Of a stretch of DNA of 64,000 nt, positions 9,766 to 18,529 are shown piece after piece (position 1 is the first letter of the stretch; each line of letters starts with the position of its first letter). Under the pieces are notes generated by a model, which saw only the letters and a list, made by a program, of their open reading frames with translations, ran no database searches and was not told where the DNA came from. The DNA is from Agrobacterium vitis (GTDB lineage: Bacteria; Pseudomonadota; Alphaproteobacteria; Rhizobiales; Rhizobiaceae). The position numbers and the translations under genes were made by a program. The DNA lies in contig NZ_CP146242.1 in NCBI RefSeq assembly GCF_037039395.1, forward strand, positions 992,001-1,056,000, written 5' to 3'.

Positions 9766-12294
9766 TCAAGCCGCCCGGTCCCAACGCCCTGCCTGCGCAC
9801 CGCTTTCCAGCTTGAACTGCTGCAACAGCCCCACCAATTGATCCGCCTCGTCGGCCAGTTGGCGGCTGGCGGCGGAGGTTTCTTCGACCATGGCGGCGTT
9901 TTGCTGGGTCAGGCTGTCCATCTGGCCGACGGCGCTGTTGACTTCGCCAAGCGCTGCCGATTGGTCGCGGCTGGCGGCCGCTATGCCTTCGACATGGGTG
10001 CTGATCGTGGCGATCTGCTGGCTGATGACGGTCAGGGCAGCCCCGGTTTCCTGCACCAGCCTTGCTCCGGCATTGACCTCTTCGGTGGAGGTGTTGATCA
10101 GCGCCTTGATGTCTTTTGCGGCGCGGCCAGAGCGTTGGGCGAGTTCGCGCACTTCTTGGGCAACGACGGCAAAGCCCTTGCCCGCTTCACCCGCGCGGGC
10201 TGCCTCGACACCGGCATTCAGCGCCAACAGATTGGTCTGGAAGGCGATTTCCTCGATGACGCTGATGATCTGCTCAATCTTCTTTGAAGCATCCTCGATC
10301 CGGCCCATGGCAGAGACGGCATTGCCGACCACGACAGCCGATTTCTCGGCATTCCCTCGGGTTTCGCCAACGATATCATTGACCTCACGCGCCCTGTCGG
10401 CGGCCTGGCGAACATTGGAGGTGACTTCGTTGACGGCGGCAGCGGTTTCTTCCAGTGAGGCGGCCTGGGTTTCCGTGCGGCGCGACAGGTCGTCGGTGGA
10501 ATGGGCCATTTGCTGCACATTGCCCTGAATGGCGGTGACATTGCCCTGGATCAGGCCAATGGTTTCCTTCAGCCGGGTCAGCGAGCGGTTGAAGTCACTG
10601 CGCAACTGTTCCATACGCCCGGCAAAAGGATGATCCAGCGTGGCGGAGACATCGCCATTGGCAAGACGCTCCAGCCCGGCGGCCAGTTCCGTCACCGCAA
10701 ATTGCACGTCCTGGTCGGCCTGCTGCTTTTCCGCATCGTTGCGGGCGCGCTCAGCCTCGCTTTCAGCCCGAACCCGCGCACCCTCGGCCTCGGCGCGGAT
10801 CTTCGCCTCGGCATTGTCCTTGAACACGCCAAGGGCGCGGGCCATATCGCCGATCTCATCAGGACGCGTGCCGCCAGCAATCTGGATCTCGAGATCGCCG
10901 GATGCCAGGCGGCGCATGGCGGCGGTGATCTGGTTGATCGGTCCCTTGAAGGTGGCGATCAGGCCGATGCCAGCGACAATGGCGATGACGATGCCCGCCA
11001 GAAGAGCCAGCGCCGACATGGTATCGGCAAAGGCACGCTGCCCATCAGCCACCTGACGCTGGGAGGCGGCAAAATCACTCAGCTGCGACCAGATGGCGTC
11101 GATATCGCGGGCGGCGGCAAGAAAAGCGGCTGTTCTCTGGCCATCCATGGCCACCAGTTGGGTGCCCTTTTCGGCCATAACCTCTGTCAATGGCGCGACC
11201 TGTGCCAGCTTTGCCTTAATGTCTGCGCTAACATTAGGGTCCTTGGCCATGGCTGCGGCACGACGCTTCAGGGTGCCAAGCGAGGCCTGCAATTTTTGCA
11301 GACCATCCGCCGATGCCGCCGCCAGGAACCGCGAACTGCGCAACTCAACCCCGTTGCTGATATCCACCAGCTGACGTGTGGCGGTGAGCAAAGCGGTCGC
11401 TTCGGCAATCGGCTGGTCGAGCGTTCCAAACACCCCCGTCGCCTGCCGGGATTTCAAGGTAGACGCGCCCTGCAAGCGGATGGAAACCGGACGCATCAGG
11501 TTGATCGCCTGTTCCGCTGCGCCAACCGTTGTGTCGTTGACAATGCCGATTTCGACCTGGGCGGCCAATTGCTGAATATTGTCGGTCAATGATGTGCCAA
11601 GCACGGCCTGATCCGCAGGCAAGGCGGAGACGATATCGGTGACGGCCTTTTTCAGCCCCGGCATCTGCGCCTTGACCAGGCTCATCTTCGCCTCAGGGTC
11701 TGTGGCGCTGTTGAAATCGGTGACCAACTGGGCAATCAGATTGGCGCCGCGCGTCAACCGGTCGGAGTCGCGCAACATGGTCTTGGCCTGATTTTCATCC
11801 TTGGCCAGCGCCTCGCGGACATGGGTGGAATAGGAAAGCAGGTCGCTCTGCTGGCTGGACAGTTGCTGGGTATCGGCCTCCAGCGCCGCACGCAGATCTG
11901 CCGCGCCCTGGTTCAGCTCCCAAAGGCGCCTGATCTGACTGGCAATCGCCTGTGTTCCGGCAATGGCTGTATCGACCTGGCTTGTACCGCTCTCACCCGA
12001 AATCGAAGCGCGCATGGTTTTCAAACTGGTCAACTGCTTATCCAGCTCCTGATCCAGCGCCGTTTTCGATGCATCCGTGGTCTTTTGCAGGAAAGCTGTC
12101 ATCGCTGCATAGACATTCTTGAAACCACTCAGCGTGTTGACCACACTATTGGTGACTTCCATCTGCCCTTGCAGGATACGCGATGCGTAATAGCCGGTCA
12201 GACCGACGGCCGAAATACTGAGAACGAACGGAACGATGAAGACCAGAACCTTGGTCTGAATCTTGCAGCGAGAAAGAAGACGATCAAATACCAT
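9766..12294 (-). CDS. Methyl-accepting chemotaxis protein
   Basis: Inner-membrane chemoreceptor of about 842 residues from [10 protein letters not shown]. An ATG 26 codons upstream exists, but the chosen start has a G-rich site (CGGGGG) in front of it and places the first membrane helix (about 17-37) close to the N-terminus, as usual. A large, helical, mostly polar periplasmic domain of about 390 residues follows. The second membrane helix is at about 427-449 and the HAMP domain at 450-505. The methyl-accepting coiled coil has the conserved hairpin tip [20 protein letters not shown] at about 682-701. It has no C-terminal CheR-binding pentapeptide. It signals to CheA/CheW; the ligand is unknown. 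It is transcribed alone, with its own terminator. Confidence 0.93.
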   Translation of the reverse strand: MVFDRLLSRCKIQTKVLVFIVPFVLSISAVGLTGYYASRILQGQMEVTNSVVNTLSGFKNVYAAMTAFLQKTTDASKTALDQELDKQLTSLKTMRASISGESGTSQVDTAIAGTQAIASQIRRLWELNQGAADLRAALEADTQQLSSQQSDLLSYSTHVREALAKDENQAKTMLRDSDRLTRGANLIAQLVTDFNSATDPEAKMSLVKAQMPGLKKAVTDIVSALPADQAVLGTSLTDNIQQLAAQVEIGIVNDTTVGAAEQAINLMRPVSIRLQGASTLKSRQATGVFGTLDQPIAEATALLTATRQLVDISNGVELRSSRFLAAASADGLQKLQASLGTLKRRAAAMAKDPNVSADIKAKLAQVAPLTEVMAEKGTQLVAMDGQRTAAFLAAARDIDAIWSQLSDFAASQRQVADGQRAFADTMSALALLAGIVIAIVAGIGLIATFKGPINQITAAMRRLASGDLEIQIAGGTRPDEIGDMARALGVFKDNAEAKIRAEAEGARVRAESEAERARNDAEKQQADQDVQFAVTELAAGLERLANGDVSATLDHPFAGRMEQLRSDFNRSLTRLKETIGLIQGNVTAIQGNVQQMAHSTDDLSRRTETQAASLEETAAAVNEVTSNVRQAADRAREVNDIVGETRGNAEKSAVVVGNAVSAMGRIEDASKKIEQIISVIEEIAFQTNLLALNAGVEAARAGEAGKGFAVVAQEVRELAQRSGRAAKDIKALINTSTEEVNAGARLVQETGAALTVISQQIATISTHVEGIAAASRDQSAALGEVNSAVGQMDSLTQQNAAMVEETSAASRQLADEADQLVGLLQQFKLESGAQAGRWDRAA

Positions 12295-12550
12295 AGCCAA
12301 ACCCCCGAAACAAAGGGCGAAATTAATTAATTCGAATAAACGAATATAATTGCCGCCTTTCTTTTCTTGCATGGGGGTCTGAATAAATTCTGAATATTCT
12401 ATGTCGACTTATAGTGATCCACGACCACTCCGTTCTAAAAAGCAACGCACTCTGCATAAACTTCTATTTTCGGCACAAGAAAATAAACCTTGAGTTGCTT
12501 TTATTTAACCTAAATCCCTATGCGTTTATTTGAAACATGTGGTTTCACCT

Positions 12551-13411
12551 CTATCGCCGCCCGGCGAAGGTATCCGCAAAGTCTCTCATCAGGGCAACCA
12601 AACGCCGGGCGCAATCGCGGATCTCGCTTCTATGCCGGTCATCATTATTGGTGACCAGCCATTGCCGATGGCGCAATTCGGCAATCTCATCGCCAACCCG
12701 CTGAAGCTGCGGATGGCTATCGCCGACAAAACACGGCAGGACCGCAAGGCCCATGCCTGAGACCGCCATATCCTTGAGGGAGCGCGGACGGTTGACGGTG
12801 ATCAGGATCTGTTCGGCCTTATGCTGATGCGGCCACTTCAAATAGGCTGAGATTGCCGCATCCTGCGCTACGGCGATCCAGGGCTGCACTTCCAGTTCGT
12901 CGGCAAGGCGGTGGCGATAGGCCGCGTAGGCAACCTCGCCGAGCGGGACCCTGGCAAGATTGCTCTCCTGCGGCTCAAAAGCCCGGATACCAATATCGGT
13001 TTCGCGATGCGCAAGGGCAGCGCGCTCTTCGGTAATATGCAGATCGAGGCGAAAGCGATCATTGCTCCGGCACAGCTTCGGCAGGTTCTGGGCGATCAAC
13101 CAGGAAATCCACGTTCCCGCCGTCACCCGTACCAGCGCTGGCTGCGACGCCTGCTGGCGCCAGAGATCAATGCCGCGCTCCGCCGCCTCAAAGGATTTCA
13201 GATGATCGAGCAAGGCACGACCATCCACCGTTAACGTATACCCCGTCTGGGCCCGGTGAAACAGGACCCGGCCCAGCTTTTGCTCCAGCTCTACCATCCG
13301 CCGGCCAAGGGTGGCGGCACTGAGGCCGGTGGAGTGCACAGCCCCCGTCAGCCCGCCATTGCGCGCCACATCGATGAAGAGCTGGTAGGTATCCCAGGGC
13401 AGGTTTTTCAT
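12551..13411 (-). CDS. LysR-family transcriptional regulator
   Basis: About 286 residues from MKNLPWDTYQLF, the canonical position ahead of the LysR helix-turn-helix (VARNGGLTGAVHSTGLSAAT, then LGRRMVELEQKLGRVLFHR). An in-frame ATG at 13456 has a possible AAGG site and would add 15 residues. The C-terminal effector-binding domain is complete but atypical in its second half. It is divergent from the small gene at 13496, which is the obvious first candidate target. The effector is unknown. Confidence 0.85.
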   Translation of the reverse strand: MKNLPWDTYQLFIDVARNGGLTGAVHSTGLSAATLGRRMVELEQKLGRVLFHRAQTGYTLTVDGRALLDHLKSFEAAERGIDLWRQQASQPALVRVTAGTWISWLIAQNLPKLCRSNDRFRLDLHITEERAALAHRETDIGIRAFEPQESNLARVPLGEVAYAAYRHRLADELEVQPWIAVAQDAAISAYLKWPHQHKAEQILITVNRPRSLKDMAVSGMGLAVLPCFVGDSHPQLQRVGDEIAELRHRQWLVTNNDDRHRSEIRDCARRLVALMRDFADTFAGRR

Positions 13412-13495
13412 GGGTGAACGATATAACGCAATCTCGGCGATATATCCATCATCCATGAAAGGTTAGCCTTCTCCAGAACACTGGAGATGACGGTC

Positions 13496-13777
13496 ATGGA
13501 CTCTATCGGATTGCTTGCCTTTCAGGAAACCATAAGACGGGAGGCGATCAGCCGTCATGCATTGACGCCCGCCCAGCAAGAGGATGCGTTTTACAGGTTT
13601 TATAGTGAGCCATCCTGGCCGCGCCTAAGAAGGATCTTTTCCAGACTTTTCGGCATGCGAAAGGGCCGCAGATGTGCGCCGGAGGATGTGGACGCGCAGG
13701 CAGAAGCGACAGTCGCCGCTTTGCCGCAGGCGCCAAGGTCTGATCAGCCGATAACGCCAATCAGCATCAGGCCATAG
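13496..13777 (+). CDS. Small basic protein of unknown function, divergent from the LysR gene
   Basis: About 93 residues. Of two in-frame ATGs (13487 and 13496) I take the second, because GGAG abuts the first and sits 9 bases before the second. The sequence is helical and rich in Arg and aromatic residues (FYRFYSEPSWPRLRRIFSRL), with an acidic/alanine C-terminal tail; there is no membrane segment. I do not recognise the family. Its last 34 bases overlap the end of the convergent small gene at 13744. Confidence 0.5.
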   Translation: MDSIGLLAFQETIRREAISRHALTPAQQEDAFYRFYSEPSWPRLRRIFSRLFGMRKGRRCAPEDVDAQAEATVAALPQAPRSDQPITPISIRP

Positions 13778-13890
13778 ACCATGAAGCAGGCCATCAGGCC
13801 GAGGCCAGCGCTGCGCAGGATAAGCTTGTTCTGATCGTCGCGCGCCTTGGCGATAGCAATGGCACGGGCCTTCCGGATGGGTCTGTTCAT
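13744..13890 (-). CDS. Small single-pass membrane protein of unknown function
   Basis: A 48-residue frame from the ATG at 13890: a basic N-terminus (MNRPIRKARAIAIAKARDDQ) and then one clear hydrophobic helix (LGLMACFMVYGLMLIGVIG) at the C-terminus. This architecture is common for tiny inner-membrane proteins. A weak GGAAAG site lies upstream. It overlaps the end of the opposite-strand gene. I do not recognise a family. Confidence 0.45.
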   Translation of the reverse strand: MNRPIRKARAIAIAKARDDQNKLILRSAGLGLMACFMVYGLMLIGVIG

Positions 13891-14101
13891 TGGCAGCACT
13901 TTCCAAAAGTTAAGCGGGGAATCACCCCGACCTTGATCGTAACCCTAACCCGTCCCGAAAAACAGTAAAACAACGAGGCGGAAGATCACGATGACTGAGG
14001 TATATTAACAACTATTGAAAGATGGTGGCGGGAATGCGGCATGGCGCAAGACTTGTCCATGCGGGACACAATTGCGGTAAACAAATCGTATCGTCGCACT
14101 C

Positions 14102-14172
14102 GTGGTCCGATTCCGACATTTGCATCCGTTTGCAGCACCCTCGAGAGCAAATGTCGGAATCTTCAGGACCAC
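14102..14172. repeat. Long imperfect palindrome A (hairpin element)
   Basis: The left arm at 14102-14123 (GTGGTCC + GATTCCGACATTTGC) is complementary to the right arm at 14147-14172, apart from a 4-base TTCA bulge in the right arm; the loop is 23 bases. The 22-bp paired stem is far longer than a terminator needs. Confidence 0.8.
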
Positions 14173-14188
14173 TAGCAAGTCTCTGTTT

Positions 14189-14267
14189 CTAGTGGAATTT
14201 AAGAATTTGACATTTGATCCTCGACGGTGCCGCAAGGGGATATCAAATGTCAAATTCATTCCACTAG
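14189..14267. repeat. Long imperfect palindrome B, related to palindrome A
   Basis: The left arm at 14189-14218 (CTAGTGGAAT, TTAA bulge, GAATTTGACATTTGAT) pairs with the right arm at 14242-14267 over 26 bp. The AGTGG...AAGA...GACATTTG core and the 4-base asymmetric bulge match palindrome A read in the opposite orientation, so the two are copies of one element family. Confidence 0.8.
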
Positions 14268-14278
14268 GATGACAAATA

Positions 14279-15466
14279 TTACGCCGCAAGGCCTGCCGCA
14301 TGGCCCGACGCCCAGGCCCACTGGAAATTATAGCCACCCAGCCATCCCGTGACATCGACGGCTTCACCGATGAAAGACAGGCCGGGAACTGCCTTAACCT
14401 GCATAGTCTTGGAGTCCAGCGCCTGGGTATCGATACCGCCCAGGGTCACCTCGGCGGTGCGGTAGCCTTCCGATCCCGCCGGTTTGATCTGCCAGTTGCA
14501 CAAGGCATCAGTAATACCTGCCAAGACCTTGTCAGACAGGTCGGCCAGCGGCTTTTCCAGCCCGTGGCGCTCCGTCCAGTATTGCGCCAGCCGCTTCGGC
14601 AGATATTGGCCCAAAACCGTCTGCACCGCCTGACGTCCATTGTCGCGTCGGGCGGTTTTCAGCAGGTCCAGAAAATCCAGCTCCGGTTGCAGCGACAGGG
14701 TAATGGCCTCGCCCTCGCGCCAATAGGAGGAGATTTGCAGGATGGCCGGGCCGCTTAGACCGCGATGGGTAAACAGCAGCGCCTCACGAAATTCGGTCTT
14801 GCCATGACGCACCAGCGCATCGACGGCCATGCCGGACAGCGGCGCCAATTCCTCCAGCAGTCCCGGTTCCAGCGTCAGCGGCACCAGCGCCGGGCGGGTC
14901 TCGACCAGGCCAACGCCGAATTGCTCGGCGACGCGATAGGCAAAGCCGGTGGCGCCCATTTTCGGGATGGATTTGCCGCCGGTGGCGACGATCAGCGACT
15001 GGCAGACAATGGCGCCTTCAGAGGTCTCGACGCGAAAACCGTCCAGCGTCTTTTCCACGGCGCGGATGTCGGTCTGCACATGCAGCCTGGCACCGGCGGC
15101 GCGCATCTCTTCCAGAAGCATGCGGATAATATCCTTGGCGCTGTCATCGCAGAACAATTGCCCAAGGGTTTTTTCATGCCAGCCGATCCGGTGGCGCTCA
15201 ACCATGGCGATGAAATCGGCAGGCGTGAACCGGGCCAGCGCCGATTTGGCAAAATGCGGATTGGAACTGAGATACTGTTTCGGTCCGGCATGAATATTGG
15301 TGAAATTGCAGCGCCCGCCGCCGGAAATGCGGATCTTTTCGCCCGGTGCCTTGGCATGATCGAGCACGGCCACAGACCGGCCCCGCTGGCCAGCCCGGAT
15401 CGCCGCCATCATGCCGGCGGCCCCTGCCCCGATCACCACCACATCCACCCGCTTGTCCAATGTCAT
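14279..15466 (-). CDS. HI0933/YhiN-family NAD(P)/FAD-dependent oxidoreductase
   Basis: A 395-residue flavoprotein. The N-terminal FAD-binding Rossmann motif is VVVIGAGAAGMMAAIRAG (about 9-26). It is followed by the family signature GEKIRISGGGRCNFTN (about 42-57), the second nucleotide-binding segment LIVATGGKSIPKMGATG, and the C-terminal GEAVDVTGWLGGYNFQWAWASG that closes over the flavin. The family is widespread and mostly uncharacterised; its physiological substrate is unknown. The gene stands alone and faces away from the glutamine-synthetase-like gene. Confidence 0.9.
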   Translation of the reverse strand: MTLDKRVDVVVIGAGAAGMMAAIRAGQRGRSVAVLDHAKAPGEKIRISGGGRCNFTNIHAGPKQYLSSNPHFAKSALARFTPADFIAMVERHRIGWHEKTLGQLFCDDSAKDIIRMLLEEMRAAGARLHVQTDIRAVEKTLDGFRVETSEGAIVCQSLIVATGGKSIPKMGATGFAYRVAEQFGVGLVETRPALVPLTLEPGLLEELAPLSGMAVDALVRHGKTEFREALLFTHRGLSGPAILQISSYWREGEAITLSLQPELDFLDLLKTARRDNGRQAVQTVLGQYLPKRLAQYWTERHGLEKPLADLSDKVLAGITDALCNWQIKPAGSEGYRTAEVTLGGIDTQALDSKTMQVKAVPGLSFIGEAVDVTGWLGGYNFQWAWASGHAAGLAA

Positions 15467-15594
15467 GTCCTCGTCATCATCGCCATGTCTGTTGTGTTTT
15501 CGATCGGCAAAGCGATGTCAATTGCATATTCACCCTCGCCAATTCCAGCGAGGCGGATATGATGGCATCATTATCAACACAGATCCGGTGAGAC

Positions 15595-17031
15595 ATGCCT
15601 GCAAAAAAGACAATGCTCAGACCCAAGGGCGCGGCATCCAAAAAAGCAGGCATTCCCCCAGATATCAGCCCGACGCGTGGGGTCAAGACCTGGAAAGAAG
15701 CGGCTTCCTGGCTGCGCTCCCGGGGTATCGAGGATATCGAATGCATTACGCCGGATCTGGCCGGTGTGCCGCGCGGCAAGATGATGCCGAGCTCGAAATT
15801 CACCAGCAATACCTCCCTTGCCCTGCCGTCAGCGCTCTATCGCCACACGATCTCGGGCGAATATCCCGATGAAACCGGCAATTTCCGCTATGACAGCCGC
15901 GATAGCGACATCAAGCTGTTGCCAGACCTCTCGACGCTGTCGGTCGTGCCCTGGGAGACCGATCCGACCGCGCAGGTGATCTGCGACATCGTCGGCACCG
16001 AAGGCGAGGATGTCAGCTATACGCCGCGCAACGTGCTGAAAAACGTCCTTAGCCTCTACGAGAAAAAGGGCTGGAAGGCGGTCGTCGCCCCGGAAATCGA
16101 ATTCTACCTTGTCGCCAAGAATGAGGACCCGGATTACCCGCTGCATCCGCCGAAAGGCCGGTCGGGCCGGTCGATCATCGGCGGCCAGGGCTATTCCATC
16201 GCCGGGATCAACGAATTCGACGAGTTGATCGACGATATCTATCACTTCTCGGCCAAGCAGGGCCTGGAAATCGACACGCTGATTCATGAAGAAGGCCCGG
16301 CCCAGCTGGAAATCAACCTGCGGCACGGCGATCCGATCGAGTTGGCCGACCAGGTGTTCCTGTTCAAGCGCACCATTCGTGAAGCAGCGCTGAAACACGG
16401 GATTTTTGCGACCTTCATGGCCAAGCCGATGCAGGGCCAGCCGGGCTCGGCCATGCATATCCACCAGTCGGTGGTGGATATCGAAACTGGCCGCAATATC
16501 TTTTCCAAGGCCGATGGTTCGCCGTCGTCTGAATTTTTCCACTTCATCGGCGGCATGCAGAAATATGTGCCGAATTCGCTGGTCATGATGGCGCCCTATG
16601 TCAATTCCTATCGCCGCCTGACACCCGATATGGCCTGCCCGGTCAACAATGCCTGGGGCTATGACAATCGCACCACCGCTTTCCGGGTGCCGATTTCCGA
16701 TGCGGCGGCGCGACGGGTGGAAAACCGGCTGCCGAGTTCGGACTCCAACCCTTATCTGGCACTGGCCGCCTCGCTCGGCTGCGGCTATCTCGGCATCTGC
16801 AAGGCCATCGAGCCGACCGCGCCGACGGCAGATACCGCCAACGAGGGCTCCATCGAGCTGCCACGCGGCCTGCTGGAAGCCGTCGCCCTGTTGGAAAGCG
16901 AGCCGGATTTCGAAACCGTGTTCGGCCGCGCCTTCATCGATATCTATGCGGGCGTCAAGCGCGGCGAATTCGAGACCTTCATGCAGGTGATCAGCCCCTG
17001 GGAGCGTGAATTCCTGCTGCTGAACGTCTGA
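15595..17031 (+). CDS. Glutamine synthetase family protein, probable gamma-glutamylputrescine synthetase
   Basis: This 478-residue protein has the glutamine synthetase fold: an N-terminal beta-Grasp part (about 40-130) and a catalytic barrel with APEIEFYLV, HEEGPAQLEINLRHGDP, PGSAMHIHQS and the ATP/glutamate site NNAWGYDNRTTAFRVP. It lacks the adenylylation region of GlnA. The next gene is a PuuB-like oxidase 69 bases downstream, and this synthetase/oxidase pair is the core of the Puu pathway, which turns putrescine into gamma-glutamylputrescine and then the aldehyde. Paralogs act on other amines, so substrate assignment is inference. A lysine-rich N-terminal extension (MPAKKTMLRPKGAASKK) is unusual. 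Confidence 0.8.
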   Translation: MPAKKTMLRPKGAASKKAGIPPDISPTRGVKTWKEAASWLRSRGIEDIECITPDLAGVPRGKMMPSSKFTSNTSLALPSALYRHTISGEYPDETGNFRYDSRDSDIKLLPDLSTLSVVPWETDPTAQVICDIVGTEGEDVSYTPRNVLKNVLSLYEKKGWKAVVAPEIEFYLVAKNEDPDYPLHPPKGRSGRSIIGGQGYSIAGINEFDELIDDIYHFSAKQGLEIDTLIHEEGPAQLEINLRHGDPIELADQVFLFKRTIREAALKHGIFATFMAKPMQGQPGSAMHIHQSVVDIETGRNIFSKADGSPSSEFFHFIGGMQKYVPNSLVMMAPYVNSYRRLTPDMACPVNNAWGYDNRTTAFRVPISDAAARRVENRLPSSDSNPYLALAASLGCGYLGICKAIEPTAPTADTANEGSIELPRGLLEAVALLESEPDFETVFGRAFIDIYAGVKRGEFETFMQVISPWEREFLLLNV

Positions 17032-17100
17032 TCCATATAGCTGTCACGGCGCCCGCTGTCCCAGGCGGGTCGCCTTGCAGCATTCAAAAAGGAGCTTCGC

Positions 17101-18384
17101 ATGTGGCAAAGCCCGATTGCACCCGGCCTTTCCTGGTATCAAGCCACCGTGGGCGAACGCCCTGAATACGAACCGCTGGATGGTTCGACCACGACAGATG
17201 TCGCCATTGTCGGCGGCGGCTATACCGGCTTGCAGGCGGCTTATACGCTGGCACGCGCCGGTGTCGGTGTGGTGCTGATAGAAGGCGGGCGGTTCGGTGA
17301 TGGCGGCTCGGGGCGCAATGGCGGTCAGTTCGGCACCGGCCAGCGCGCCTGGCCGGAGGAGCTTGAAGCCGAATTTGGTTTTGAGCGCGCCAAGGCGCTG
17401 TTCGATATGGCCGAACACGCCAAACGCTATATTCTGGATTTTGCCCGCGAACACCAGATCGACATGGAATTCATGCCCGGCCAGCTAAACGTCGAGCACA
17501 AGCGCGGCAAGGACAAGGAGTATCGCAAAAGTGTCGAGATTGCCGCCACACGGTTCGATTATCCGCATATGCATTTCATGGACCGTGAGGAAACGGCGGC
17601 ACGGCTTGGCTCCAGCCATTATTACTGCGGCATCCGCGATATCGGCACCGGACATATCCACCCGCTGAAACTGCTGGTGGGTCTGGCGAAAGTGGCGAAA
17701 AACGCCGGAGCCCGCCTGCATGAAATGACCAAGGCCACATCGATTGCCCAAAGCGGTGGCAAGACGATGATCGAAACGCCGAAGGGTACGATTACCGCCC
17801 GCCATGTGCTGATCGCCACCAATGCCTATATCGGCAATCTGGAACCGGTGACAGCGTCCCATGTCATGCCGATTCGCTCCTTCATCGGTGCCACCGTGCC
17901 GCTCAAGGATTTTCCGGACATTCTGCCCGGCTCGGAAGCGGTCGCCGATAGTCGGTTCGTGGTGCGCTATTTCCGCAAGACCCGCGACGGCCAATTGCTG
18001 TTTGGCGGACGCGAGGCCTATACCGCCGATAGCCCGCGCGACATTTCCGACCATATCCGCCGCCAGATCACCGAGATCTATCCGGCTCTGAAAGGCATCG
18101 AAATGACCCATGCCTGGGGCGGCTCGGTGGGCATCACCATGAACCGCCAGCCTTTTGCCCGCGAGGTCATGCCAGGGGTGATTTCCGTCGCCGGTTATTC
18201 CGGCCATGGCGTGATGTTGTCAAACTATTGCGGTACGCTGTTTGCCAAATCGGTTCTGGGAGAAGCCAGCGAGTTGGACCTGTTGAAGGAGTTAAAGGTT
18301 CCGGCTTTTCCAGGCGGGTCCCGGCTGCGCTCACCGCTTCTGTTCCTGGCGCTCAGCTGGTATGCCCTGCGCGACCGTTTTTGA
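17101..18384 (+). CDS. FAD-dependent amine oxidoreductase, PuuB/OrdL-like (gamma-glutamylputrescine oxidase type)
   Basis: This 427-residue DAO-family flavoprotein starts with the typical MWQSPIAPGLSWYQAT leader. The FAD-binding motif is VAIVGGGYTGLQAAYTLARAG (about residues 34-54, described in parts), followed by GSGRNGGQFGTGQR, which is diagnostic of the PuuB/OrdL group. The C-terminal FAD contacts lie in SVAGYSGHGVMLSNYCG. It would oxidise the gamma-glutamylated diamine to the aldehyde, releasing ammonia and peroxide. An AAGGAG site precedes the ATG, and it very probably forms an operon with the synthetase upstream. The C-terminal end is hydrophobic and basic. Confidence 0.82.
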   Translation: MWQSPIAPGLSWYQATVGERPEYEPLDGSTTTDVAIVGGGYTGLQAAYTLARAGVGVVLIEGGRFGDGGSGRNGGQFGTGQRAWPEELEAEFGFERAKALFDMAEHAKRYILDFAREHQIDMEFMPGQLNVEHKRGKDKEYRKSVEIAATRFDYPHMHFMDREETAARLGSSHYYCGIRDIGTGHIHPLKLLVGLAKVAKNAGARLHEMTKATSIAQSGGKTMIETPKGTITARHVLIATNAYIGNLEPVTASHVMPIRSFIGATVPLKDFPDILPGSEAVADSRFVVRYFRKTRDGQLLFGGREAYTADSPRDISDHIRRQITEIYPALKGIEMTHAWGGSVGITMNRQPFAREVMPGVISVAGYSGHGVMLSNYCGTLFAKSVLGEASELDLLKELKVPAFPGGSRLRSPLLFLALSWYALRDRF

Positions 18385-18529
18385 AGGAACGCTATTCACG
18401 CTTTCGTTTTAGAAGGGTCGGGCGTTTTAGAAGCGCCAGGACTGGCTTTTTTAAATCGATTGAATTATAAACCGTGCCAATAGCTTTGCCCATTAGCCTA
18501 GCCGATGGCCATGAATGAGAGATGCCCTT

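Larger units (their letters stand above)
13891..14278. other. Non-coding gap dominated by two palindromes
   Basis: About 390 bases. The left half shows no supported signal. The right half (14102-14267) is filled by two related long imperfect palindromes, listed separately. Confidence 0.55.
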
